Origin: Vibrio tasmaniensis 1F-187
GTDB lineage: Bacteria; Pseudomonadota; Gammaproteobacteria; Enterobacterales; Vibrionaceae
DNA: 7,963 nt
Reading direction: 5' to 3'
Assembly: GCF_000272405.2 (NCBI RefSeq)
Contig: NZ_AJZM02000157.1
Location: 1 to 7,963 of the forward strand
Below, one piece after another: positions 1 through 7,188 of this stretch. The notes beneath the pieces were generated by a model that was not told the DNA's origin, made no database searches, and was given only the letters and a program-made list of their open reading frames with translations. How positions within the stretch are numbered: position 1 is the stretch's first letter; every line of letters begins with the position of its first letter. Made by a program: the position numbers and the translations under genes.

Positions 1-17
1 AACCGCTCTTCCGATCT
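1..17. other. Illumina paired-end adapter remnant (sequencing artefact)
   Basis: The first 17 bases read AACCGCTCTTCCGATCT. From memory, this equals the 3' end of the older Illumina paired-end PCR primer 2.0. Its reverse complement begins with the universal AGATCGGAAGAGC and continues GGTT, as in the paired-end adapter. An untrimmed adapter at the very edge of a contig is a common assembly artefact. The bases are therefore very probably not genomic, and the last codons of the virB10 reading frame here (residues about DRKSG) are not real. Confidence 0.93.
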
Positions 18-703
18 GGCAGCGTCAGCAGCCCTTCGGTGGACGCGTTATAACGGTTTTCATCGGTATAACCGACGATGGCCTCGGGCGGCGGGGTAAA
101 TTGCGCCTGCATCGCGGTGATGGCTTCCTCGCCGTCCCCCATCGAGTATTGCCCTGATTGAATGCGCTCTTTCAGCTTCGCCAGCTCAGCCAATCTCGAT
201 TTCAGGTTTCGTCGCTGCGCATCGGTGGAGAGCAAATCCTCACGATCGCCAAGTACATTCGCTTGAACGGCAATAGGAGAAGGCGCTTGGGTCAATATCG
301 GCGCCTCAGACACCCCATTAGAGCGTCGCCATGGACTGCTCGCCGCTTGCTGAGCACGATAATAGTCTTGCACTTGCTGCTGCTCACGGGCGCGTACCAA
401 CGCGTCAGGCACCTCGGGTAACACTTCCTCTACCTTTTGAGCGACTTTCGTGTCTTCGGTCAATGACGCCACGGTGTCCACCGCCCGCTCGCGCTCGGTG
501 GTGATCCCCTCAATGCTCTCACGTACCGACGGGGTTTGGCTTTGGGGCTCGGCCTGTGGCGACGTGGGCGCAACCACCTGTGCCTCTTCGGGGCTTGTGC
601 TGAGTTTTTGCATGGCCACAATCAACACACCAAGCAGCAAGACAACGAGTAACCATGCCCACTTTTTCGCGTGCGCTAGGCTCCTTTCTTTAAGTGTACT
701 CAC
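1..703 (-). CDS. virB10: VirB10/TrbI-like T4SS core protein, N-terminal part, cut by contig end
   Basis: This open frame has no stop from a GTG at 703 to the left edge, giving about 234 codons, of which the last five or six derive from adapter sequence. VirB10/TrbI proteins anchor in the inner membrane, cross the periplasm and form the outer-membrane channel of the T4SS core. The start MSTLKERS leads into a single membrane segment at about residues 15-30 (WAWLLVVLLLGVLIVAM). A long Pro/Gln/Glu-rich periplasmic region follows, then a charged helical stretch at about 160-190. The C-terminal beta-barrel domain that would prove the family is missing. The call therefore rests on this topology and on position directly after virB9, where virB10 normally lies. 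GTG 703 is chosen because AAGGGG at 710-715 lies six bases upstream. The virB9 stop codon lies inside that spacer, so the two genes are probably translationally coupled. Usual family length is around 400 residues or more, so roughly half is present. Confidence 0.85.
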   Translation of the reverse strand, partial: MSTLKERSLAHAKKWAWLLVVLLLGVLIVAMQKLSTSPEEAQVVAPTSPQAEPQSQTPSVRESIEGITTERERAVDTVASLTEDTKVAQKVEEVLPEVPDALVRAREQQQVQDYYRAQQAASSPWRRSNGVSEAPILTQAPSPIAVQANVLGDREDLLSTDAQRRNLKSRLAELAKLKERIQSGQYSMGDGEEAITAMQAQFTPPPEAIVGYTDENRYNASTEGLLTLPDRKSG

Positions 704-706
704 AAG

Positions 707-1561
707 CTACCCCTTCCCTCGCGTCACAAAGTCCGTGCGTTTGACTTCCACGGTGACATCATCCAAATGCAGCCTTAAACGTGGGTAGATACCGGTGATT
801 TTGTACATGCCGTACGCGTCGTCATATTTCATCGGCGCAATGGCGGCTTTCCCTCCAATTTGCGTTTCAATGCTTAAAATGCCGCGATTGGGGTTTGCCA
901 GGCGAATGTAAGTAAATTGACCATCGTCATACGCGTCCGACACCACGTTTTGACCAATAAAACCGTCACCTTCATCCCATTGGTAACGGGTGTAAATGCG
1001 ATAACGGTACTTACGCAACGCCTCAATGATGGCGCGGTTTTTCTCTTCCTTGCGGTGCGTATTGACGGTCTTGAGTTCAAGCTTTAAACGTTCAATGGTC
1101 GCCTGCGCCTGCGGGGCAACCGAAGGCGTCGTCGCCACTTTTTGTGTTTGCACAAAAGAAGAGACCGCTTGTTTTGTCTGCGCGTCCATAAACCCGCGAG
1201 TCTTCACAAGCACACAGGTTTGATTTTTATTGGCAGGCACCCTGCTTGCTTGAATGTCAATCACTTGGCCATCGTCGGTAAACGCATAGATATTGGTACT
1301 TGCCCCTTCTTTGACGGCGCTATTGGGCTTGATGAGAAGCTGATTGGTGCCCACTATGCCGGTCACGTCCCACAAAAACGCATTCGACGTCGTCGGGGGA
1401 CTGATTAAATTAGCCGGCAACTGAACGCGGGCACCTAAATATCTGGCCGCCTTCACGGTAATGATTTCTCCCGATTGGTGCGGCAAAGGTTGACACGCTT
1501 TTGCCATCACACCGACCGAAAAAAGGCCGCTTAAGCAAGCGACCCAGTGACAAAATTTCAT
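707..1561 (-). CDS. virB9: VirB9/TrbG-like T4SS outer-membrane core protein
   Basis: This 284-residue exported protein is the periplasmic and outer-membrane partner of VirB10 in the T4SS core complex. A signal peptide covers about residues 1-22, with possible signal peptidase I cleavage after A20 or A22. The cysteine at 23 is not preceded by a good lipobox, so I do not call it a lipoprotein. An N-terminal beta domain at about 30-118 is followed by a Gln/Ala-rich, then charged helical linker at about 124-185. The C-terminal VirB9 domain at about 186-278 carries the recognisable YDDGQFTYIRL block (residues 211-221) and a GMYKITGIYPRLRLHLDD stretch typical of the family. The start is ATG 1561, with AAGGAG ten bases upstream inside the end of virB8 and a one-base gap between the genes. 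Family assignment is firm from the C-terminal domain and gene order. The linker looks longer than usual. Confidence 0.93.
   Translation of the reverse strand: MKFCHWVACLSGLFSVGVMAKACQPLPHQSGEIITVKAARYLGARVQLPANLISPPTTSNAFLWDVTGIVGTNQLLIKPNSAVKEGASTNIYAFTDDGQVIDIQASRVPANKNQTCVLVKTRGFMDAQTKQAVSSFVQTQKVATTPSVAPQAQATIERLKLELKTVNTHRKEEKNRAIIEALRKYRYRIYTRYQWDEGDGFIGQNVVSDAYDDGQFTYIRLANPNRGILSIETQIGGKAAIAPMKYDDAYGMYKITGIYPRLRLHLDDVTVEVKRTDFVTRGKG
710..715 (-). promoter_or_regulatory. Ribosome binding site supporting the GTG start of virB10
   Basis: The minus strand reads AAGGGG, then a six-base spacer TAGCTT, then GTG at 703. The spacer contains the TAG stop of virB9, so a ribosome ending virB9 is placed directly at this site. 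No ATG in the right frame has comparable support; the next in-frame ATG is about 30 codons in, after the membrane segment. Confidence 0.7.
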
Positions 1562-1562
1562 A

Positions 1563-2276
1563 TTATGTTCGCTCCTTATTGAGCTGATACGATAAAACGG
1601 TTAATCCAATGGGGTTTAACCGCAAGGCGTCTAAGTCATCTTTGGCCAGCTCCGTTTTGTCTTTGAGCTGCCACAAGACAGAAAGCACCAACTTTTCAGG
1701 CGCAAGCTTACGCCCTCCTTTAATCAGCGTTCGGGTTAAGTACACGTTACTGCGAATGGACACGCTTTGGTCTTGCTCGCTGCGCGACCACATCACTTCA
1801 TCGTAATGCTCAACGCCGCGCTCAATATCAATCACCGCTTGGTTACCGGATTTCTCTACCGCTTTCATTTTCGATAGGGCATCAAACCCCTGCGGATCAA
1901 TAAAATCCGCTGCTAAAGTGGGTGACATAAAGACACTGGCTTCCCCCCAGTCGGTTTTTATCGTCGGGGGATTCACCCCAAAGCGCGCAATGGCAAAACG
2001 CTGCAACAGGGCATCAATGGTCGTTTTAAAAAACAGTTGTTGGTCTTGTGGTTGATAATCCACCACCGACCAACCGCCCGCAGGCTCTAATTTCACATAC
2101 ACAATTTCTTTGTTATTACCCGCCTTTTCAAACGCGTAAAACAAAAAAAAGAGCATCACTAACACCACCATCGTGAGCCCTAACACCGCCACAAACCAAC
2201 GATTACGCTCAGTACGTAAACGCGGTTTATCGACATGGGTTTCTTTGGGCGTATCGGCTCGAATCACCGGTTCCAT
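1563..2276 (-). CDS. virB8: VirB8/TrbF-like inner-membrane assembly protein
   Basis: This 237-residue bitopic inner-membrane protein belongs to the VirB8/TrbF family, which forms part of the inner-membrane complex and contacts VirB4, VirB6, VirB9 and VirB10. A basic cytoplasmic tail of about 26 residues precedes one membrane segment at about 27-48 (WFVAVLGLTMVVLVMLFFLF). A periplasmic NTF2-like domain fills the rest. The motif NPIGLTVLSYQL (residues 221-232) matches the conserved NPxG element near the end of VirB8 proteins, and the length is typical. The start is ATG 2276, with an excellent AAAGGAGG site a few bases upstream that overlaps the stop of virB6. The virB6 stop and this start are separated by only two bases. 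Function is assigned from topology, the NPxG motif and position between virB6 and virB9. Confidence 0.93.
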   Translation of the reverse strand: MEPVIRADTPKETHVDKPRLRTERNRWFVAVLGLTMVVLVMLFFLFYAFEKAGNNKEIVYVKLEPAGGWSVVDYQPQDQQLFFKTTIDALLQRFAIARFGVNPPTIKTDWGEASVFMSPTLAADFIDPQGFDALSKMKAVEKSGNQAVIDIERGVEHYDEVMWSRSEQDQSVSIRSNVYLTRTLIKGGRKLAPEKLVLSVLWQLKDKTELAKDDLDALRLNPIGLTVLSYQLNKERT

Positions 2277-2278
2277 CG

Positions 2279-3205
2279 TTAACCTCCTTTAAAGCCTTTC
2301 AGATATTTCATAGCAAGCTGTCCCGCCTTAGACGCCCCTTGAGACATCGCACGCGTACCACTTGGCGACACGACGCTCGCCGTCAAGGCGCTCGATAGAC
2401 TGATGCTCGACACCACAATGAGAATGGACAACACCATCGTCACCATCAATTCCATGTTATCGGCCGGAGAAAACCCCGCCCTTCGCCCCCCAACGGCCAA
2501 ACAGGAGGTTAATAAGTCCCCGCCACATTGCAGTAATCCCGACGCTTTAAACTGCGCTTGAATGGCGAGTCCCGCGAGGACACCCGAGGCGCGCACCACG
2601 ACCAGTAGCACCAAACTGCCTAACGTGAACTTGAGCCAGCCATCAAAAAAAGGCCGCGTGAGGGGATGCGCGACCATGGGGACAAAAATCAGTCCGAGGA
2701 CTTTCGCCAAGAACAAACACCAGACCGCCCATGAGCCAATCAAAAAGAGCACCAGCGTGAGGATCAAACCGATCAATTGCCAAACGCCCCAGATGAAGAC
2801 GTCGCCTATCGACAAATCCCACAAACTGACCTCTTCTTGATACATGCTGAGCAAAGCGTTATTAATCAACTTAAACAAAAACATCGAATCGCGCGTGCCA
2901 GTGCCTATCTGAAAAATCAGCAAGCCCACGTTGTCCATGGTCTCAAACAACACATCAAAGATGGCGTTATAAGAAAAGTAAAGGGACGCGGACAGAAACA
3001 CCGTCAAGGTGCATTGAATGATGTTCTCCGGCTCCCAGCCAATCAGCATGAAGCGGGCAATTTCGGTAAAGATCAGCACCACACATAAGGTCACTAAGAG
3101 CGCCAAACTGAATGACGCCATCTCAGGGTGAGTCATCACCCTATCGACAAACTCGTGCACCACCGTGGAAAAGGTTTGTCTAAACACACTGTCAGGACTG
3201 CTCAT
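2279..3205 (-). CDS. virB6: VirB6/TrbL-like polytopic inner-membrane channel protein
   Basis: This 308-residue protein has about six hydrophobic segments, at roughly residues 31-50, 62-80, 137-158, 160-180, 192-215 and 250-272. In T4SSs, VirB6/TrbL is the polytopic inner-membrane subunit that contacts the DNA substrate during translocation. The family hallmark is the block at about 158-190, in which SWAVWCLFLAKVLGLIFVP is followed by PLTRPFFDGWLKF. The Phe-Asp-Gly-Trp element (187-190) is characteristic of VirB6/TrbL proteins. A periplasmic or cytoplasmic loop at about 217-248 contains two cysteines (227 and 235) that could form a disulfide. The Gly/Ser/Lys-rich tail is short. The start ATG 3205 overlaps the TGA stop of virB5 as ATGA, which indicates translational coupling. 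The length is near the VirB6 norm and shorter than many TrbL proteins, which often carry long soluble C-terminal tails. Confidence 0.93.
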   Translation of the reverse strand: MSSPDSVFRQTFSTVVHEFVDRVMTHPEMASFSLALLVTLCVVLIFTEIARFMLIGWEPENIIQCTLTVFLSASLYFSYNAIFDVLFETMDNVGLLIFQIGTGTRDSMFLFKLINNALLSMYQEEVSLWDLSIGDVFIWGVWQLIGLILTLVLFLIGSWAVWCLFLAKVLGLIFVPMVAHPLTRPFFDGWLKFTLGSLVLLVVVRASGVLAGLAIQAQFKASGLLQCGGDLLTSCLAVGGRRAGFSPADNMELMVTMVLSILIVVSSISLSSALTASVVSPSGTRAMSQGASKAGQLAMKYLKGFKGG

Positions 3206-3996
3206 CTGATCGGCCTCTCATCCACGGTTACGCCTTGCTCACGCGCGGTATTCATTCGCTCTAAACGGGCTTGTTGAGAATTAAGCACCCCCTTTGCGAC
3301 GCGGTTATCGAGCTGAGCACTGCCCGCATACTGCGAGAGCGCCATATCATTGCGTAAACTGAGTTGGTCGATAATGACCTGATTTTGCTCCACCAAGGTT
3401 TGTAAGGTCGCCAGCTCACTCTCATTGCCCAAACTCAAGCGCAATTGGTCTAACTGCGCTTGGTCTTGGGAAAGGGCGGATTGCCTGGATTGGTAATACT
3501 CAATATTGGCGCCTTGTCGATGCGCCTCCCCCGCCTGTAAGTATTGGCGTTGCTGCGCATCCGAGTAGCCTCCCGTCGCTTGGCGTGACAGTTGCTCATA
3601 CTCTGATTCGTTAGGAAGACGCCCATAACGCGCCTCTACGATGGCGTTATTTTGCGTTTCTTGTTGCCCTGCGTATTGCAAGCCACGGCGACGCAGCTCG
3701 CGCTCTAGTGCGGCATAATCACGGCGGTCGATTTTGCCCTTGAGCCCTTCGACTTGATTGAGCAACGTTTGGTACTCTCGCAATGTTTGCTCGTATTCCT
3801 GAATAGAAATCACCAAATCATTACCCGCAATACCGGTTTGATTGAGGATTTGTGAATACTCTTTCAGTAGGGTGGAGTATTGCGTGACCATTTGCAGTAA
3901 GTTGGCCACATCGACCACCGGAAACCCCGATGCGTGGGAGGGAGAAGAAAAACCAAGGACGCTGCTGACCAGCAGCGCCATAGGGGTGTATTTCAT
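3202..3996 (-). CDS. virB5: VirB5/TrbJ-like minor pilus protein
   Basis: This 264-residue exported protein lies between virB4 and virB6, the standard virB5/trbJ position. VirB5 proteins are minor pilin components at the pilus tip that help contact recipient cells. A signal peptide runs to A22 (MKYTPMALLVSSVLGFSSPS, then HA), so the mature protein begins SGFPVVDVANLLQMV. This opening is typical of the TrbJ/VirB5 group. The rest is almost entirely helical, rich in Gln, Glu, Arg and Leu, with heptad-like coiled-coil stretches at about 30-120 and 165-235, as expected for the family. The tail is basic and probably disordered. The start ATG 3996 has TAAGGA nearby, and the gap to the virB4 stop is 11 bases. 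The stop overlaps the virB6 start by four bases. VirB5 sequences diverge quickly, so the family call leans on mature N-terminus, predicted fold and position. Confidence 0.88.
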   Translation of the reverse strand: MKYTPMALLVSSVLGFSSPSHASGFPVVDVANLLQMVTQYSTLLKEYSQILNQTGIAGNDLVISIQEYEQTLREYQTLLNQVEGLKGKIDRRDYAALERELRRRGLQYAGQQETQNNAIVEARYGRLPNESEYEQLSRQATGGYSDAQQRQYLQAGEAHRQGANIEYYQSRQSALSQDQAQLDQLRLSLGNESELATLQTLVEQNQVIIDQLSLRNDMALSQYAGSAQLDNRVAKGVLNSQQARLERMNTAREQGVTVDERPIR

Positions 3997-4007
3997 AATA
4001 ACGTTCC

Positions 4008-6512
4008 TTACTTTAGGTTGAGCTCCTCACAAAGGCGGTCAATGGCCACGTCCACATCGTCCTCCTGTGCAAACACCGCTTGCGCGCGAGCCGCTTCATG
4101 AGGTCTGGAGGTGGCGATCACATATTGCTCCGGCTCAACAAACAGGTTAATGACTTTGGCAATGCCCTTATCGGGCTGCTTAATGAACGCTTGTTGCTTC
4201 GGAATGAGGGATTGAATGGCATCGAGCTCTGCGGGTTTGAGCATCGGAAAAGCGTGTTGATACTCTTCACGGCTCATTTCAGGGTCGGCCATAAACCAAA
4301 AGGTCGTCGCGGCGCTTCGCAGCGTGCTCCACTCTTCCAAATCACTGTAGTGTTTCGGACTTTGCGTCCAAAACCCCATGCCGCCGCCATGCTTAAACCA
4401 CGTTCGTGCTTTCGCAATGGCAAACTCGGCTGCCCCTTTTTGAGACAATACGTATTGGCATTCATCGATTTCAAAAAATTTAGGCACGCTGCGGTGCTTG
4501 GCATTCTCAAAGAGACGAACGCTACGAAAAAAGATTTCCGTATTCACCAACTCCGCAAGCTTAGGCGAATCCTTTACCCCTTCGGTGTTGTACACCGAGT
4601 ACGGCTTATCTATCGCCCCGATGGCGTCCACATCGTTATCAAACAAGTTCCCGTAAATACCCCCGCGCTTAAATTTGGCGAGTTTTTCATGCAGAGACGG
4701 TGGGCACTTACCCATCATCGCAGAAAAACTGCCCAGCTTGCCGGTTTGCGCCATGGTGTGAATGATGGCCTCTTCAAGCTTAGGCTGCTCAATGGCCGTT
4801 AAGGTTTGAAGTTCTACACTGTCATTGAGTAACAGCATGCCTTGAATCAATCCCAGCATATGACGAACAAAGACGTCATCCCCTGCCCCAACGCTCATCG
4901 AGAAAGGATTGAACCCCTTTGAGGTACTGGCGTCCTTTAAGCAAAAGAGACCGGCGTCATCTTTAAAAAAGTGCGCCAGAGGCTCACTCCCTGCATCAAT
5001 ATCGAGCGCACAATAACGCCCGCCCAGTTTGACAAAGTGATTGGCCACACACTGCTTGAGAAAGGTCTTACCGCTTCGCGTCGGACCTGTCCCCAGCACC
5101 AGGCACTTGTCACCAATGAAGGGCGTATAATGAAAAGGCACCCCATCGTCACTCTCAAAGACATAGAGCGCTTCCTCTTGCTTGTTACCCAGTTCAAAAG
5201 TCGGAAAGCCTTCATGACTGCGAAAAAACAGCGATAACGCGGCGGCTTGGCTCGCATTCAAATCACAATGACGAATGGGCGTTTCATTCGCCCCTAATAG
5301 CATCGAACGGTGGGCGTGTACCAGTCCTTGGGTCTCCCATAACAAAGAGAAGTCTGAGTTTTCCAAGAGCGCATTCATGGTTTTCACTTGAGCGTCCAAG
5401 CGCGCTCGGTCAGTATCAAACACCACCACATAAGAGAGCCACGAACCGTATTTATCATCGTCACGACTCATGCGGTCTAAATCAAGGAGTACCGCGTTGA
5501 GATGAGGGTTGGTTTGCAATCGCTGCAACACGGCGCCAGAGCCGACGTCGCCTTTCATTAAATCGGTGAAGCGAGTTTGAGAGCGAAACAACGCGTCCTC
5601 TTCGTCTTTGAGCATCGCGCGCTTTTGCTGCTTGGAGTACGGCGCAAAACGCGTAAAAAAGAGGTAATTGCCTTTTTCAGAGACCGGCCTTGCATCACTG
5701 GCCCATGCGCATTCTGGCGTGTGCGTCATCCCCACACCTTGCACGGCCGCGATGCGCGCATAAACGGTGTGCTGATGAGACAGTTTGAGGTAATCCACGC
5801 CTTCAATGTGTACACCCGCCACATCCCCCGTCGCTAAGCGTGCATCCCAATCTTGACTAGGCGCATGCCGCGCGTGTTGATTCAGATAACAAGACTCCAA
5901 CGTCAGCAAGGCTTGTTGAAAATGAAATAACCGGCTCGCACTCAAACGTGGATTGTCCAGCGAACAAAACGACAATCCTAGCGAGAGCGACGACAACACA
6001 TCGTCTAACTGGCTGATTTGTTCGATAAGCGCCCGCTCATCAAATAACGCGCCTTCTCGATACGATAAGGCTTGCTTCAATGTGCGGCGTTTATCTTTGT
6101 TGAAGACGGCTTGAAGGCACAAGGTCACAAACTCGCGACCCATATCGGTATAGTCGGTTAACTCATGCAGTTCAACCACCCACACCAAGCGCGATTGATA
6201 CAGCTCACGTTGGGTATTTAAAAACTGGGCACGCCTTGAAGACACCAATTGAGCACGAGGGTTATCTCGATGTTCAAACGATAAAGGGGGGCATCGGTAA
6301 TGAACGTAGTATTGTGAAAACGTCACCTCAAAAGGTAGCCGTTGGATCACGTTACGGAGCAACGTCGTGATGGCGGTTTTTTCGGTGGGATTCAATAAAG
6401 CTGGCTCGACACCCGACAATTCAATCGCCCCGAGTGCGCCCCCACGATAGGTTAAGACGGTCGATTCATCGACCGCCCCATAGGTTTGAATAGATTGATT
6501 GGCCGCTTGCAT
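4008..6512 (-). CDS. virB4: VirB4/TrbE-like T4SS ATPase
   Basis: This 834-residue protein is the large ATPase that powers pilus assembly and substrate transfer at the cytoplasmic face of the T4SS. The N-terminal CagE/TrbE/VirB-type domain spans roughly residues 20-420, and the C-terminal RecA-like motor spans about 455-815. Walker A is GPTRSGKT at 476-483, fitting GxxxxGK[ST]. Walker B is FFEIDE at 679-684, with a paired Asp-Glu. A later WTQSPKHYSDL stretch at about 715-725 matches the conserved Gln-containing motif seen in VirB4 and TraG-like motors. Both catalytic elements are intact and the length is normal, so the protein should be active. The start is ATG 6512, directly abutting the TAA of virB2 (TAAATG), with AAAGGG six bases upstream. 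This is the most reliable gene in the window for placing the system phylogenetically. Confidence 0.97.
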   Translation of the reverse strand: MQAANQSIQTYGAVDESTVLTYRGGALGAIELSGVEPALLNPTEKTAITTLLRNVIQRLPFEVTFSQYYVHYRCPPLSFEHRDNPRAQLVSSRRAQFLNTQRELYQSRLVWVVELHELTDYTDMGREFVTLCLQAVFNKDKRRTLKQALSYREGALFDERALIEQISQLDDVLSSLSLGLSFCSLDNPRLSASRLFHFQQALLTLESCYLNQHARHAPSQDWDARLATGDVAGVHIEGVDYLKLSHQHTVYARIAAVQGVGMTHTPECAWASDARPVSEKGNYLFFTRFAPYSKQQKRAMLKDEEDALFRSQTRFTDLMKGDVGSGAVLQRLQTNPHLNAVLLDLDRMSRDDDKYGSWLSYVVVFDTDRARLDAQVKTMNALLENSDFSLLWETQGLVHAHRSMLLGANETPIRHCDLNASQAAALSLFFRSHEGFPTFELGNKQEEALYVFESDDGVPFHYTPFIGDKCLVLGTGPTRSGKTFLKQCVANHFVKLGGRYCALDIDAGSEPLAHFFKDDAGLFCLKDASTSKGFNPFSMSVGAGDDVFVRHMLGLIQGMLLLNDSVELQTLTAIEQPKLEEAIIHTMAQTGKLGSFSAMMGKCPPSLHEKLAKFKRGGIYGNLFDNDVDAIGAIDKPYSVYNTEGVKDSPKLAELVNTEIFFRSVRLFENAKHRSVPKFFEIDECQYVLSQKGAAEFAIAKARTWFKHGGGMGFWTQSPKHYSDLEEWSTLRSAATTFWFMADPEMSREEYQHAFPMLKPAELDAIQSLIPKQQAFIKQPDKGIAKVINLFVEPEQYVIATSRPHEAARAQAVFAQEDDVDVAIDRLCEELNLK
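6458..6475. repeat. Perfect 8-bp inverted repeat inside the start of virB4
   Basis: CGGTCGATTCATCGACCG has two eight-base arms around a two-base centre. It covers nucleotides 38-55 of virB4. It could be a dimeric protein-binding site or, with a larger loop, a small mRNA hairpin near the translation start. It is also compatible with chance in coding sequence. Confidence 0.4.
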
Positions 6513-6842
6513 TTAGAACCCTTTGAGCCAGGTAATGACGAGGCTTAAACTGAACAGAGCAATCGCCCCCACACACACTCGAAACAACCACGCTAAAGCC
6601 TCTCCCCCCGCTTTTGGGGCGATGACCCATAGGAAGATGGCACCGGCTGCCGACATGAAGATGACAAATAAGGTGCCCGTGCCCCCTAGAAAATCGACCA
6701 CTTCTTGTAAAAAGTTGGCAAATTTGGCAAACACACCGCTGCCCCCTCCGCCCAGAGAGACGGACGCGTGCGCCTGAGCTGAAATCAGCATTGAACCCAG
6801 CAGCCAGTAAACCGCATTAATTTTTTTTTGAACGTTTATCAT
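6513..6842 (-). CDS. virB2: VirB2/TrbC-like major pilin precursor
   Basis: This 109-residue precursor has the standard layout of a conjugative pilin. A basic N-terminus (MINVQKK) and a hydrophobic core lead to a signal peptidase site after A26 (SAQAHA then SVSL), leaving a mature pilin of about 83 residues. The mature chain starts with a Gly-rich stretch (GGGGSG at 31-36) and an amphipathic helix. Two membrane helices follow at about 55-75 and 84-106, separated by a short loop that includes PKAGGE. VirB2 subunits polymerise into the extracellular pilus. A GTG at 6878 would extend the protein by 12 residues. I prefer ATG 6842 because it gives a conventional signal peptide, although its ribosome site (GGAAAA) is weak and translation may depend on coupling to virB3, which it overlaps by 26 bases. 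Placement after virB3 rather than before it is unusual. Confidence 0.9.
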   Translation of the reverse strand: MINVQKKINAVYWLLGSMLISAQAHASVSLGGGGSGVFAKFANFLQEVVDFLGGTGTLFVIFMSAAGAIFLWVIAPKAGGEALAWLFRVCVGAIALFSLSLVITWLKGF

Positions 6843-7188
6843 GTTGATTTTTCCATTGTTGGTAAGGCATGACACCACGTTGAGTCATGATGAACATGCG
6901 TTTTTTGAGTAAGGTTTCTTTGGTGAACTTGCCAAAATAGGCGTGTAGCCACAGCTCCCACGCCCGAAGGTCGTGTTTGTGCGCCCAGCGAAGGGGCGAA
7001 AAAATGGCGACGCAGCAAAGACCGCCTATCAAGAGCCCCAACAGCCACCCTAAATGCACCAGTGCAAGCAGCAGCAAAAAGCCACCACACAAGGCCGCTA
7101 AAGCAAAAATTTTCAGAGGAAGACCAAAGAGAGTGACTTCTTGTTGTTTGTGGGCGTGTTGAAGTTTGGGGTTATCCGCGTGTTTCAA
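6817..7188 (-). CDS. virB3: VirB3/TrbD-like inner-membrane T4SS protein
   Basis: This 123-residue membrane protein, counted from a TTG start, lies just ahead of the pilin and virB4 genes. VirB3 works with VirB4 and VirB6 at the inner membrane and is needed for pilus assembly. A short polar N-terminus leads to the family-like EVTLFGLPLKIF (residues 17-28). Two adjacent membrane segments follow at about 27-44 and 46-66, then a cytoplasmic HDLRAWELWLHAYF stretch (72-85) resembling the conserved region after the second helix in VirB3 proteins. The tail is strongly basic. TTG 7188 is selected because AGGAGGG sits eight bases upstream and the upstream gene then overlaps by only 17 bases. An ATG further upstream would read deep into that gene and lacks a comparable site. 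The gene is somewhat longer than a minimal VirB3 (about 100 residues). The family call is good but less certain than virB4. Confidence 0.83.
   Translation of the reverse strand: MKHADNPKLQHAHKQQEVTLFGLPLKIFALAALCGGFLLLLALVHLGWLLGLLIGGLCCVAIFSPLRWAHKHDLRAWELWLHAYFGKFTKETLLKKRMFIMTQRGVMPYQQWKNQHDKRSKKN

Noticed and set aside
158..788. Plus-strand open frames opposite virB10 and the end of virB9
   Set aside because: They lack ribosome sites and are antisense to a continuous frame with a membrane segment and good start signals.
1492..1500. Lipoprotein signal in VirB9 around cysteine 23
   Set aside because: The residues before it are Met-Ala-Lys-Ala, not a good lipobox; ordinary signal peptidase I cleavage fits better.
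4080..4802. A 240-codon open frame on the plus strand
   Set aside because: It lies entirely antisense to virB4, which has intact Walker motifs. Its translation is Arg/His/Leu-rich without domain character, typical of a shadow frame.
6843..6878. GTG 6878 as the start of virB2
   Set aside because: It adds 12 residues before a conventional basic signal-peptide start, and no ribosome site precedes it; ATG 6842 gives a normal pilin precursor.
6839..7090. An 83-codon minus-strand frame overlapping virB3
   Set aside because: It is out of frame with the VirB3-like protein, has no ribosome site and an Arg/Trp-rich composition typical of an off-frame reading.
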